Positions 36,905 to 46,513 of a stretch of 64,000 bases of DNA are shown one piece after another. This stretch comes from Thermococcus sp. M36 (GTDB lineage: Archaea; Methanobacteriota_B; Thermococci; Thermococcales; Thermococcaceae): positions 558,001-622,000 of the forward strand of contig NZ_SNUH01000001.1 in NCBI RefSeq assembly GCF_012027355.1, in the 5' to 3' direction. The stretch's first letter is position 1; every line of letters starts with the position of its first letter. A program made the translations under genes and the position numbers. The notes under the pieces are model-generated. The model was not told the DNA's origin. It made no database searches and worked only from the letters and a program-made list of their open reading frames with translations.

Positions 36905-37312
36905 ATGAGGCACTACGAGATAGTTCGAATAAAGGAGAACGGAAAGGTTGAGATACCCCTCGATTACGCCTACGAGCTCGGTCTTGTCGAAGGTGCCTAC
37001 TTCCTTCTGGAGATTGACACGAACCTCAACGAGGTACACATGGAAAGAATAGCTCTACCAGGGAAGAAGCTCGTGGAAGTCGAACTTATTGTCGAAGACA
37101 AGCCCGGTGTTCTGGCGAAGATAAGCGGTCTCTTCGGGAAGTATGGAGCGAACATACTCTTCAGCGAGTCAGAGGAGCTTGAAGGCATAGAACTGGCCGG
37201 GATAGTTGCGGTCATAGACGTGAGCGGAATGAGCGGCACGCTGGAGGAGCTGAGGGGAGAACTTGAGGTGCTGAAGGAAGTTAAGGAGGTGGTCCTACGC
37301 CCCCTGGAGTAG
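36905..37312 (+). CDS. AbrB-like plus ACT-domain protein
   Basis: A 135-residue two-part protein. Residues 1-50 (IVRIKENGKVEIPLDYAYELGL) resemble an AbrB/SpoVT swapped-hairpin DNA-binding domain, and 60-135 are an ACT domain (LVEVELIVEDKPGVLAKISG, ANILFSESEELEG), the usual amino acid sensor. It is therefore a candidate amino-acid-responsive regulator. The ATG at 36905 is preferred because it sits at the expected transcription start. Its last 18 bases overlap the 3' end of the Mrp subunit D gene. Confidence 0.7.
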   Translation: MRHYEIVRIKENGKVEIPLDYAYELGLVEGAYFLLEIDTNLNEVHMERIALPGKKLVEVELIVEDKPGVLAKISGLFGKYGANILFSESEELEGIELAGIVAVIDVSGMSGTLEELRGELEVLKEVKEVVLRPLE

Positions 37313-38797
37313 GACCGATGTCAGAATTGCCAGTATAAAAATCGCCGTGAGGACGTTTACTTCCTTTCCTATTTCTCCAAAGCCGACGTGAACTCTCTTC
37401 TCGAAAATACCCGCTGCCTTCAGGATGAAGAACAGAACCATGGCCAGGACTATGTATACGATGTCTTTTGGATCAAGGACGGCCCCTAAATACAGCCCAG
37501 AGCCTAAAGTGATGAATGCAAGGAAGCTGGAAGAAAACTTCCAGACAGACTTAATGTCCTCGGAGGGACCCTTCAGCAGGTAGTAGTTGAGTTTTGTGAA
37601 GGAAACCAGCGTGCCGACGCTCCCGGCATAGAGGACATACTTCCATGCCCCATCGAGGCCAGAAGAGATCAAACCCTTCGCGTAGGAGCCTACGAAGGGA
37701 GAAACGCCGCCTATGGCCAGACTGAGCATGACCACGGAAAGCGCCATGAGGGGCACGTTCCTGTAGCCAAACTTCCCGAGTTCCCGGGTTTTTCTTCCCA
37801 GAGCACCAACGCTCAGGAAAAGGCCACCCTTGAAGAGTGAATGAGCGAGTGCGTAGTATGCTGCCCCTAGAAAGTTGAGACTCGCTATCCCGAGAAGCAC
37901 ATAGCCCATCTGGGAGACCGTCGAGTAAGCCAGAAAACGCTTTGCGTCCCTTTGTAGGAGCGCCATAGCTATGCCAAAGAAAATGGACACGACTGCCGTA
38001 CCCATGGCGAGGGTTCTTAGGGTCCCCCCTATAGGAAGGGCTGAGAACATGAGAACCAAGCCGTAGGCGGGAGCTTTAACCACCGCCCCAGAGAGAACCG
38101 CGCTGACCGGAGTGGGAGCACTCGAATGGGCATCCGGAAGCCATGAGTGGAGCGGAAAGATGCCCGCCTTCAGGAGCAGCGAGGCAAAGGCTATCCCAAC
38201 GGCCGCGTTCAGCTCCCTTGAGGGGACGGCGTTCTCGGATATAAGAATAAGGTTTAGATAGCCCGTCTCCATGTATATCAGCCCTATGGCGAAGACGAAG
38301 AAGTAGGAAGCCAGGAGTGAGAGCATGAGGTACTTGAAGGCGGCTCTCCTGGAGTTCGGCTCGCCCAAGAAGGCTATGAGCGCGAAGGCCGAGACAGATG
38401 CAATCTCCATGTAGATGTAGAAGTTAAAGAGGTCTCTCGCTATGAACGCTCCCAGAAGGCCAGCGTGGAGAAGCAGGAACAAAGCCAAAGCCTTGGGCGT
38501 TTTCTTGTCCCTGAAGTCAAAGTAGGATATTGAGTAAAGTGCCGCAAAGACGAAGAGTATGAGCTCCCCCACGATGAACGGCAGGTTCAGTTCGCTTATC
38601 CCCACCTCTATGCCACTTATCCGGTTCCAGCCGCCGACTATCTCCCCCTCCGGGGTGCCCATGAAGAGAACCGCGGCAGGGAGGATGGCACCAAGCAGGA
38701 AGGAAACCTGTATTATAGGCTTTTTCACCCTCAGCGTGTCCAACAGGACGATAAGGAAAGCAAAGAGGAGCGGGGACGCTACCATCATCGAAATCAC
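37295..38797 (-). CDS. mnhD: Mrp antiporter subunit D (NuoN/NuoM-like)
   Basis: A 500-residue, roughly 14-helix proton-channel subunit. It contains the antiporter-family PF00361 core: LLKAGIFPLHSWLPDAHSSAPTPVSAVLSGAVVKAPAYG and RDAKRFLAYSTVSQMGYVLLGI, with conserved Lys and Glu on the ion path. It is the last gene of the eight-gene operon, overlapping subunit C by 4 bases (ATGA). In the membrane hydrogenase the same subunit is MbhH; here no hydrogenase module follows. Confidence 0.9.
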   Translation of the reverse strand: MISMMVASPLLFAFLIVLLDTLRVKKPIIQVSFLLGAILPAAVLFMGTPEGEIVGGWNRISGIEVGISELNLPFIVGELILFVFAALYSISYFDFRDKKTPKALALFLLLHAGLLGAFIARDLFNFYIYMEIASVSAFALIAFLGEPNSRRAAFKYLMLSLLASYFFVFAIGLIYMETGYLNLILISENAVPSRELNAAVGIAFASLLLKAGIFPLHSWLPDAHSSAPTPVSAVLSGAVVKAPAYGLVLMFSALPIGGTLRTLAMGTAVVSIFFGIAMALLQRDAKRFLAYSTVSQMGYVLLGIASLNFLGAAYYALAHSLFKGGLFLSVGALGRKTRELGKFGYRNVPLMALSVVMLSLAIGGVSPFVGSYAKGLISSGLDGAWKYVLYAGSVGTLVSFTKLNYYLLKGPSEDIKSVWKFSSSFLAFITLGSGLYLGAVLDPKDIVYIVLAMVLFFILKAAGIFEKRVHVGFGEIGKEVNVLTAIFILAILTSVLLQGA

Positions 38798-39090
38798 TGA
38801 CTATCCCTCCGCATGCGCATTATAATCGCCAGGGCTAGGGAAGTTATCGCGACATCAACTACAAGGGTGGTGAGCATAAGCGTCGCTGGGAGCGGATCAA
38901 CGGGATCCGTGGGCATTATGGGGACGTCCTTTCCCGGCGAATATGCCAGCCCCACGAAGAAGAGAACCAGACCAAGGGAGACGACGTTGATGGAGAGCAC
39001 TAGCTTTATCGGCTCCTTTTTGGCCATCAGGCCGTAGGTCCCGATAAGCATGATTACTACTCCAGCCTGTTCCGGGCTAATCACTTTCAA
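38794..39090 (-). CDS. mnhC: Mrp antiporter subunit C (NuoK-like)
   Basis: A 98-residue, three-helix NuoK-like protein. The family features are IGTYGLMAKKEPIKLVLSIN in the first half and DPLPATLMLTTLVVDVAITSLALAI at the end. It forms part of the small-subunit ion channel between subunits B and D. The start overlaps subunit B by 14 bases and the stop overlaps subunit D. Confidence 0.9.
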   Translation of the reverse strand: MKVISPEQAGVVIMLIGTYGLMAKKEPIKLVLSINVVSLGLVLFFVGLAYSPGKDVPIMPTDPVDPLPATLMLTTLVVDVAITSLALAIIMRMRRDSQ

Positions 39091-39472
39091 CCCACCTCAG
39101 CAGGATGTAGAATACGAACGTGAACGCCGCACCGACCTCAAGGCCAACGATGACGTTGAACGGAAGGATTATCCCGCCCTCCGTGGGCAGGAAGTTGGCA
39201 TAGAACGCCCCAAACGCAAGTCCGGTCATTCCCAGGAGCACGAGCATCGCCCCGGCGGAGCTCTCTATGAGGCTTGCCCAGTTGAAGTGGAACCTCCTCC
39301 GGACTTTGCTGTAGCCGTGTGATGTGATGAGCAGTATTACGGCCACCGCCAGGATAACCCCTCCCTGGAAACCGCCGCCGGGGCTTATGTGGCCGTAGAG
39401 CATCAGATAGACCGCATAGGTGACGAGGAATGGGCTTACCATCTTGGTCGTCGTCCTCACAACGGTGCTCAT
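39077..39472 (-). CDS. mnhB: Mrp antiporter subunit B
   Basis: A 131-residue MnhB-type protein with four helices. Typical sequence is MVSPFLVTYAVYLMLYGHISPGGGFQGGVILA, and LPFNVIVGLEVGAAFTFVFYILL at the end. The open frame extends upstream to 39565, but the ATG at 39472 (MSTVVRTTTKMV) directly follows the stop of the previous gene and gives normal family length. Confidence 0.88.
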   Translation of the reverse strand: MSTVVRTTTKMVSPFLVTYAVYLMLYGHISPGGGFQGGVILAVAVILLITSHGYSKVRRRFHFNWASLIESSAGAMLVLLGMTGLAFGAFYANFLPTEGGIILPFNVIVGLEVGAAFTFVFYILLRWVESD

Positions 39473-39474
39473 CT

Positions 39475-39717
39475 TCACTTTTTCTTCCCCCCGAGGAGGA
39501 CGTAAAAACCGATGACGGCCGTGAAGAGCAGGCTCGCCTCGCCGAGACTGTCGTAGGCCCTCCATCCAGCGAGTATCGCCGATACTAGGTTGGGAACGTT
39601 TATTTCCGTCCAGTGGGTGACATAGTACGTGTAGCTCCCGCCGTAGGGCGGCGAGTAGCTCAGCGAGAGGAGCAGAATGCCCAGTGCAAGTGTCAAGGTG
39701 GCGGCAGCGGCCCTCAC
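39475..39717 (-). CDS. Mrp MrpA C-terminal-like / MbhE-type subunit
   Basis: An 80-residue protein with two helices, similar to MbhE of the membrane hydrogenase and to the C-terminal MrpB-like tail of large bacterial MrpA. It contains YYVTHWTEINVPNLVSAILAGWRAYDSLGEA, the conserved block of this domain. A GTG start overlaps the stop of the DUF4040 gene (GTGA). Split MrpA tails of this kind are typical for Thermococcales. Confidence 0.82.
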   Translation of the reverse strand: MRAAAATLTLALGILLLSLSYSPPYGGSYTYYVTHWTEINVPNLVSAILAGWRAYDSLGEASLLFTAVIGFYVLLGGKKK

Positions 39718-39944
39718 CGCGTCACCCCCTTTATGGTAAACAGGAACACCCCGATGACCACCGCTCCAACCACTATCGCCGAGAGCGCCACGTCGGGGGC
39801 TTTGAGCTCAAAGAGAGCCAGGACAAAGAGCAGGCTTAGGAGTGCGTACTTAACAACCGCACTAACCAGATCCTTCTCCTCAACCACAGCCACCGCAAGG
39901 ACCACCATTGCCACGAACACCACGTCAAGGATTGTCCCAAGCAT
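39714..39944 (-). CDS. Mrp DUF4040 / MbhD-type subunit
   Basis: A 76-residue DUF4040 protein with three helices (VVFVAMVVLAVAVVEEKDLV, ALFELKAPDVALSAIVVGAVV), equal to MbhD and to part of MrpA. The ATG at 39944 is chosen because GGTGG lies 6 bases upstream; the frame also contains an ATG at 39959. It overlaps the subunit G gene by 20 bases. Confidence 0.82.
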   Translation of the reverse strand: MLGTILDVVFVAMVVLAVAVVEEKDLVSAVVKYALLSLLFVLALFELKAPDVALSAIVVGAVVIGVFLFTIKGVTR

Positions 39945-40239
39945 ACATGTCCACCACAACTTTCGGCTTCACCCCGTACTTGTAAGCCCCGCGGGCTATG
40001 GCGTGGCTGACCATCGGGTTTATCATCGCTATAAGGAAAGCCAGCACGAGGAACTTGGCCCTGACCACTGCGGGGGCGTCCATAATCAGGATGAGGGCCA
40101 AGATTATGCCCATCGCCCCACCGGTGTCGCACTTACTGGCCGCGTGCAACCGGGTGTAGACGTCGGGGAAGCGAAGAATCCCGAGTGCCCCGAAGACCAT
40201 GACGGCCTCCCCGAAGAGCATCAGGAACACCTCAATCAT
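39925..40239 (-). CDS. mnhG: Mrp antiporter subunit G
   Basis: A 104-residue, three-helix MnhG/PhaG protein with the hallmark GALGILRFPDVYTRLHAASK and AFLIAMINPMVSHAIARGAY. It is needed for assembly of Mrp-type antiporters. It overlaps subunit F by 8 bases. Confidence 0.9.
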   Translation of the reverse strand: MIEVFLMLFGEAVMVFGALGILRFPDVYTRLHAASKCDTGGAMGIILALILIMDAPAVVRAKFLVLAFLIAMINPMVSHAIARGAYKYGVKPKVVVDMYAWDNP

Positions 40240-40483
40240 GACCTGCCCTCCGCTCCATGTATTTCGCCAGGATAAGCCCGCCGACAGAGTTCACCATGAG
40301 CAGGACTATCGCCAGGTCTATCAGGTAGTACTCCCTCCTGATCACGGAGACGACGGCAATTATAACGACGACCTTCGTCGTTATCGTATTGAGGCCCACT
40401 ATCCTGTCCGGAAGGGTGGGCCCCCTGAGCACACGGTAGGTCACCAGGAGTGCCGTAAAGATGAGCACGTAGAAGGCGCTCAC
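40232..40483 (-). CDS. mnhF: Mrp antiporter subunit F
   Basis: An 83-residue MnhF/PhaF protein with three helices and the characteristic RVLRGPTLPDRIVGLNTITT block. The start chosen is GTG at 40483, which overlaps the stop of subunit E (GTGA); an in-frame ATG at 40504 inside subunit E is a less likely alternative. Confidence 0.88.
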   Translation of the reverse strand: MSAFYVLIFTALLVTYRVLRGPTLPDRIVGLNTITTKVVVIIAVVSVIRREYYLIDLAIVLLMVNSVGGLILAKYMERRAGHD

Positions 40484-41085
40484 CAGAAGACTTTCTTGAG
40501 CCATTCCTCGATGTCCCCCTTTATCTTTTCTCCCGCCTTCTCCCTGTTGAGGGTCTCCACCTCTATCCAGTGGACGTAAAGGTAGGTCTCCCCCAGCTTC
40601 TTGTTGACGTCAAGGGTGAGCGTCCCCGGGGTCAGAGTTATGGAGTTCGCTAGTATCGCAATGCCCGTATCCGAGTGGAGGTCGGTTTTTATTTTAATTA
40701 TCCCCGGGTTGATGTCCATCAGGATGACGTTTTTAGCCACCCGGAGGTTGCTCTCAAGGAGCCTGAACGCCATTATCACGATGTACTGGGGGAGGTAGAT
40801 GAACGCGAAGTAGAGGAGCTTTTCCACAATGTGGCCGGTTCTCCGGATGTCCGCAGTGAGGAGATCCCTCATAAAAGCCGCTATTACAAGGGTAACTGCC
40901 GCGCCCGTTACAAGGTTCCCGGGGCCGAAGCTCGCGGAGATAACGACCCAGAAGGCCATCAGGACGGCCCACGTTAGCACGACCCTCTCCCAGGCAGGGA
41001 GGTCGGACGCCTCGAACTGTTCGTGGAGAACCCTCCCCTTCAGGTTCTCCAGCCTCTCCTTCAGGTAGAAGGGGACGCGGCTCAT
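40480..41085 (-). CDS. mnhE: Mrp antiporter subunit E
   Basis: A 201-residue MnhE/PhaE protein with an N-terminal cytoplasmic extension of about 30 residues before two helices (VVLTWAVLMAFWVVISASFG) and a soluble C-terminal domain with ILANSITLTPGTLTLDV and YVHWIEVETLN. It is the first gene of the E-F-G-D'-E'-B-C-D operon. Upstream 41086-41277 holds its promoter region and the divergent gcvH promoter. Confidence 0.9.
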   Translation of the reverse strand: MSRVPFYLKERLENLKGRVLHEQFEASDLPAWERVVLTWAVLMAFWVVISASFGPGNLVTGAAVTLVIAAFMRDLLTADIRRTGHIVEKLLYFAFIYLPQYIVIMAFRLLESNLRVAKNVILMDINPGIIKIKTDLHSDTGIAILANSITLTPGTLTLDVNKKLGETYLYVHWIEVETLNREKAGEKIKGDIEEWLKKVFW

Positions 41086-41230
41086 GTGGAGGTTTACGTT
41101 GAGGGGAGTTATAACGCTTTTGCAGGGACAAAAAGATAACCCAAAACATCGAAACCTGTTTCAAACAGTGCCCCAAAAACCGCAGATTTTTGCGCCGCAA
41201 TCGCGCCCGGCGTTGAGAATGGCCCACAAT

Positions 41231-41246
41231 GGAAAGGTTTAAATCT
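41231..41246 (+). promoter_or_regulatory. BRE/TATA of gcvH
   Basis: GGAAAGGTTTAAATCT lies about 32-47 bases before the gcvH ATG at 41278, with GGTGA at 41267 in the leader. Confidence 0.6.
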
Positions 41247-41277
41247 CAGGCGGCTTTATGGAGAAACGGTGATGCTC

Positions 41278-41682
41278 ATGATTGAGGTAGGAGAATATAA
41301 GGTCAAGGAGGGCCTTTACTACACCAAAGACCACGAGTGGGTCCAGGTTCTCGACGACGGGACTGTTCTGGTCGGAATAAGCGACTACGCCCAGAAGGAG
41401 CTCGGCGACCTTGCCTACGTCGAGCTTCCTGAGGTCGGTAAAGAGGTCAGCAAGGGCGACGTTCTCTGTGAGCTGGAGAGCGTCAAGGCCGTCAGCGAGG
41501 TCTACGCTCCCGTTAGCGGCGAGGTTGTCGAGGTCAACGAAGCCCTTGAGGACAGCCCGGAGGCCCTCAACGAAGACCCCTACGAGAACTGGATAGCCAA
41601 GCTCAGGCCGGGCAACCTTGACGAGGAGCTTAAGGAGCTCATGGACGCTAAAGCCTACGCCGAGTACCTTGAGAGCCTCTGA
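41278..41682 (+). CDS. gcvH: Glycine cleavage system H protein
   Basis: A 134-residue lipoyl carrier of the glycine cleavage system. The lipoylated lysine is K70 in LCELESVKAVSEV, with the DHEWV start (YYTKDHEWVQVLD) and NPYEN-like EDPYENWIAKLRPG typical. Three start-like codons occur; ATG 41278 is set because GGTGA is 5 bases away. P, T and L proteins are not in the window. The lipoate ligase at 61522 is a candidate for its modification. Confidence 0.95.
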   Translation: MIEVGEYKVKEGLYYTKDHEWVQVLDDGTVLVGISDYAQKELGDLAYVELPEVGKEVSKGDVLCELESVKAVSEVYAPVSGEVVEVNEALEDSPEALNEDPYENWIAKLRPGNLDEELKELMDAKAYAEYLESL

Positions 41683-42034
41683 TTCTGGTTCCTTTTCATT
41701 ACCTTCCGACCGTTCTCCGAAGTCTTTTGTCGAGAGGGCAGTCTCCAGAGACTAGGGTACATGAGCAAAAGATGAAGGAGTGAGCTCCGTTCTCTTTTCT
41801 CATCATCCGCTCAACCAGAGCGGTTCAGATACCCTAGAGGTCGTCATCGCTCGTTCTATGGTCTTCAGGAGGAGTTAAAAACCCAGCGGCTCGGCCAGTA
41901 TGCCCTTCATCACCGGTCAGCCACTCCGGAGCTCGTCATTGCCAGAGTTTCATTCGCCAGGGAATTGATAAAGTTGCCGCAACTTCTGGGGCAGTAATTG
42001 TAAGAGAAAAGTTGAGAAGAACAGAGAAAAGAGC
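41683..42034. other. 352-base intergenic stretch with RNA-like structure
   Basis: Between convergent gcvH and the Nfn large-subunit gene there is no protein-like frame. Its first part (41740-41837) has several nested inverted repeats: CTAGGGTA/TACCCTAG (41752-41759, 41830-41837), an ATGAG-AAAAGA/TCTTTT-CTCAT arm with a GGAG-TGAG-CTCC hairpin, and CCGCTC-AACCA-GAGCGG. The second part (41887-41944, - strand) is a C/D box sRNA candidate listed separately. Confidence 0.6.
41887..41944 (-). ncRNA. C/D box sRNA candidate with two 12-nt guides
   Basis: On the - strand the boxes appear in order: C (ATGACGA, 41933-41939), a 12-base guide GCTCCGGAGTGG, D' (CTGA, 41917-41920), a 3-base spacer, C' (GTGATGA, 41907-41913), a 12-base guide AGGGCATACTGG, and D (CCGA, 41891-41894). 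A terminal TGGC/GCCG stem closes it. Twelve-base guides and a short D'-C' spacer are the hallmark of archaeal C/D sRNAs, which work with NOP5, fibrillarin and L7Ae. C and D each have one deviating base. rRNA or tRNA targets were not determined. Confidence 0.6.
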
Positions 42035-44352
<2,318 letters not shown>

Positions 44353-44395
44353 AATGAACACCTCCATACATGGGTTCAAAGTTGGTCATCTAAAG

Positions 44396-44440
44396 GTTCA
44401 CAACCTTGGGTGCTTATAAACCTGTTGTTAACCTATGGTT
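44396..44440. promoter_or_regulatory. SurR-type operator sites at the nfnSL promoter
   Basis: GTTCACAAC (44396-44404) fits the half-palindrome GTTn3AAC, and GTTGTTAAC-CTATG-GTT (44424-44440) fits the full SurR consensus GTTn3AACn5GTT exactly. They lie on either side of TATA-like GTTTATAAG (44412-44420, - strand). SurR is the redox switch regulator of Thermococcales electron-transfer genes. Regulation is inferred from motif and position. Confidence 0.6.
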
Positions 44441-44518
44441 CAATATCCGAAAGGATTCTCGGCCCGGATGGGAAAAGACTAAAAAACGTTCGCAGAAAAG
44501 GGGCAGGGGGTAAAAGCC

Positions 44519-44740
44519 ATGAAGAAACTGGTGTACCACGCGTCCATCGTCCTCACTGCCGTGTCGCTGTTCTGGCCCGTCATCTACAGCAACGTCCCTG
44601 CACTTCAGAGGATACCGGGCAACCCAGTGCTCCAGGCAATAGTCGGACTGCTGCTTTTCGGCGGGACGGCGTACCTCAGCTACGATGGGAAAAGTGAGGA
44701 AGAGGGTGCAGAAAAAAACGGCGGGACTACAGCTTCCTGA
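44519..44740 (+). CDS. Small membrane protein, 73 residues
   Basis: Two hydrophobic helices (HASIVLTAVSLFWPVIYSNV and LQAIVGLLLFGGTAYLSY) with a polar Gly/Glu-rich tail. Not recognised. GGGGGTAAAAGCC precedes the ATG. The tail overlaps the convergent trmI gene by 14 bases. Codon use and the balanced signal-like start support a real gene, but there is no functional clue. Confidence 0.5.
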   Translation: MKKLVYHASIVLTAVSLFWPVIYSNVPALQRIPGNPVLQAIVGLLLFGGTAYLSYDGKSEEEGAEKNGGTTAS

Positions 44741-45488
44741 TGAAGGTTATGTATCCAGTATGGGCCAGCATCGTTGTCTTTGGCCTCATGCACTCTTTCT
44801 TTACCTCGTGCTCCCTGACAAGGACTTCAACGACCCTCGGCCTGTAGAAGTGGTCCCTGTACTCCTGGAACACCTGGAAGAAGCGGTGGACCTGGTTCAT
44901 ACAGGGGGTGTAGGCGACGAAGTAGCCGCCGGGGCGGAGCACCTCGACGGCGTGCGGGAGGACGTTCTCCGGCTGGGGCAGGTCGAGGACGATGTGGTCG
45001 GCGTAGTCCTCATCAATGCCGTCGTAGATGTTCTTGAGCTTTATCGTTACCCTGTCGGAGAAGCCGGCAAGCTCGACGTTCTTCCTGGCTATCTCGGCGT
45101 GGTCTTCCCTGACCTCGTAGCTGATGATCCTTCCGCTCGGCCCGACGATGTTTGCTAGGAAAATTGTGAGCGCACCGCTCCCAACACCGGCCTCTATGAC
45201 GGTGTCCCCCGGAGAGATGCCGGCGTAGGCGATGATTATGCCCGCGTCCTTCGGGTGGACGATCTGGGGCCCGCGCCTCATCTTCGCTATGATGTCATTG
45301 ATGTCCGGTTTCAGAACGCGGAACTCCTCTCCCTTATGACTGGTTATCGAGGTTCCATAGTCTTTTCCGATGAGCTCGCCGAGCTTGAGTATCCCCAAGT
45401 CGGTATGAAACTCCCTCTCCGAGACTGTTACGAGGTACCTCTTGCCCCTCCTGTCAACAAGCAGAACCCTCTCACCCTCCTGAATCAA
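44727..45488 (-). CDS. trmI: tRNA (adenine-N1)-methyltransferase TrmI
   Basis: A 253-residue class I SAM methyltransferase that makes m1A at tRNA positions 57 and 58. It has GPQIVHPKDAGIIIAYAGI, EAGVGSGALTIFLANIVG, DHIVLDLPQPENVL and EVKKECMRPKTTMLAHTGYI, all typical of archaeal TrmI. The start is taken as TTG at 45488: GGTGA is 5 bases upstream, and the resulting MIQEGERVLLVD matches P. abyssi MIREGDKVVLVD. The frame is open to 45497. It overlaps the upstream gene by 17 bases. Confidence 0.9.
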   Translation of the reverse strand: MIQEGERVLLVDRRGKRYLVTVSEREFHTDLGILKLGELIGKDYGTSITSHKGEEFRVLKPDINDIIAKMRRGPQIVHPKDAGIIIAYAGISPGDTVIEAGVGSGALTIFLANIVGPSGRIISYEVREDHAEIARKNVELAGFSDRVTIKLKNIYDGIDEDYADHIVLDLPQPENVLPHAVEVLRPGGYFVAYTPCMNQVHRFFQVFQEYRDHFYRPRVVEVLVREHEVKKECMRPKTTMLAHTGYITFIRKL

Positions 45489-46107
45489 TGGCATCACCGC
45501 CCTTCTTCACGGTAAGGCCCTCATTGGACACGTAAAAGACCACTGAGGATATCTCCTCCAGCATGGCGAGGTGTTCCCTTGAAATCAGATCCTCGTTTAT
45601 GAAGTGTATCGTGGCCCACTCCTCCATAGGTATCGTGCTGAGCCCCGTCAGTATGGCCTTCATGGCGTCGCTCCCGCCGAAGTGTATGTAGTGGCCAAGT
45701 CCAAAGGTCAGGAAGTAGCCGGGTTTGGTGGGGAGGTGTCCTATCCGGTTGATTACAGAGTAGTAATTCTTGAGAAAGCTCTGGACGCTATACGTGGGAA
45801 CGACCTCCTCGATGACCTCCCCGTAGCTTATCGAGCCGGGGCCGATCTTAACGACCTTTATCCTTTTTATCATCTCAATTAGCTCGCGGTATTTTTTCCC
45901 TGAAAGCCTGCGGACGTAGTTTTTGAACAGGATGTTCCCGACCCCGAAGAAATCTCCCACGGCAGCCCCGTCTCTCTCGGTTACAAGGGGTATCACGAAG
46001 CCCCATGAAAACTCCTCGATGGGGTACAGTGAGGGATACTCTATCAGGACTATATCACCGCGATTGATCTTTCCAAACAGGTACTCATCGAAAAGGGGGT
46101 ACATCAT
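45472..46107 (-). CDS. Thermococcales protein, DUF257-like
   Basis: A 211-residue protein resembling the DUF257 family known mainly from Thermococcales, with a KaiC/RadA-like alpha/beta order: GDIVLIEYPSLYPIEEFSWG, VKIGPGSISYGEVIEEVVP, and GHYIHFGGSDAMKAILTGL. There is no clear Walker A, so ATP hydrolysis is not expected. It is the gene upstream of trmI in one operon. Function unknown. Confidence 0.6.
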   Translation of the reverse strand: MMYPLFDEYLFGKINRGDIVLIEYPSLYPIEEFSWGFVIPLVTERDGAAVGDFFGVGNILFKNYVRRLSGKKYRELIEMIKRIKVVKIGPGSISYGEVIEEVVPTYSVQSFLKNYYSVINRIGHLPTKPGYFLTFGLGHYIHFGGSDAMKAILTGLSTIPMEEWATIHFINEDLISREHLAMLEEISSVVFYVSNEGLTVKKGGDAIDSGG

Positions 46108-46165
46108 CCCGGCTCACCAAAAGGGTTTTTAACAGCGCGTCTTTTAAACCTTTCAGGTGGGGAAA

Positions 46166-46513
46166 ATGAGAAAGTTCGTGGTGTGGCCCAACGAGCTCGA
46201 TGCAAGGCTCAGCCGGAAATACGGAAGGATGGTGGGCAGGGAACTTGCCATCGACGGACCGAAGGTTCAGGAGATAGCCGATGCCGCGCTGGCCCTCGGG
46301 ATGAAGGTGATCGAGCTCGATGAGGAGAAACTCAACCCCCGGCTGGCAGGTCTCGACGATGAGTACAGGCTCAGGGGAATGCTCCGAATCGAGAGCAGGC
46401 ACCCTAAGGGCAAATCCCTGAGGATGCTTGGGCAGAAGATCAGGGAAATCAGAAAGACCCAGGTTAAGCCCCGGGGCAAGAAGAAACGCAAATCCGGGAA
46501 GAAAAAGAGGTGA
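46166..46513 (+). CDS. srp19: Signal recognition particle 19 kDa protein
   Basis: A 115-residue SRP19, which binds 7S RNA and helps Srp54 load. The start MRKFVVWPNELDARLSRKYG is typical, the loop RLRGMLRIESRHPKGKSLRM contacts RNA, and the C-terminal tail is extremely basic. ATG 46166 is preferred over the GTG at 46157 because GGTGG lies just before it. The 3' end abuts the convergent Lrp-type gene. Confidence 0.93.
   Translation: MRKFVVWPNELDARLSRKYGRMVGRELAIDGPKVQEIADAALALGMKVIELDEEKLNPRLAGLDDEYRLRGMLRIESRHPKGKSLRMLGQKIREIRKTQVKPRGKKKRKSGKKKR

Noticed and set aside
41815-41860. C/D box sRNA on the - strand next to the 41887-41944 candidate (GCGATGA ... CTGA ... ATGATGA)
   Set aside because: The D'-C' spacer would be 18 bases with its own hairpin and the terminal D box reads CTCA, unlike archaeal C/D sRNAs; kept only as part of the structured region.
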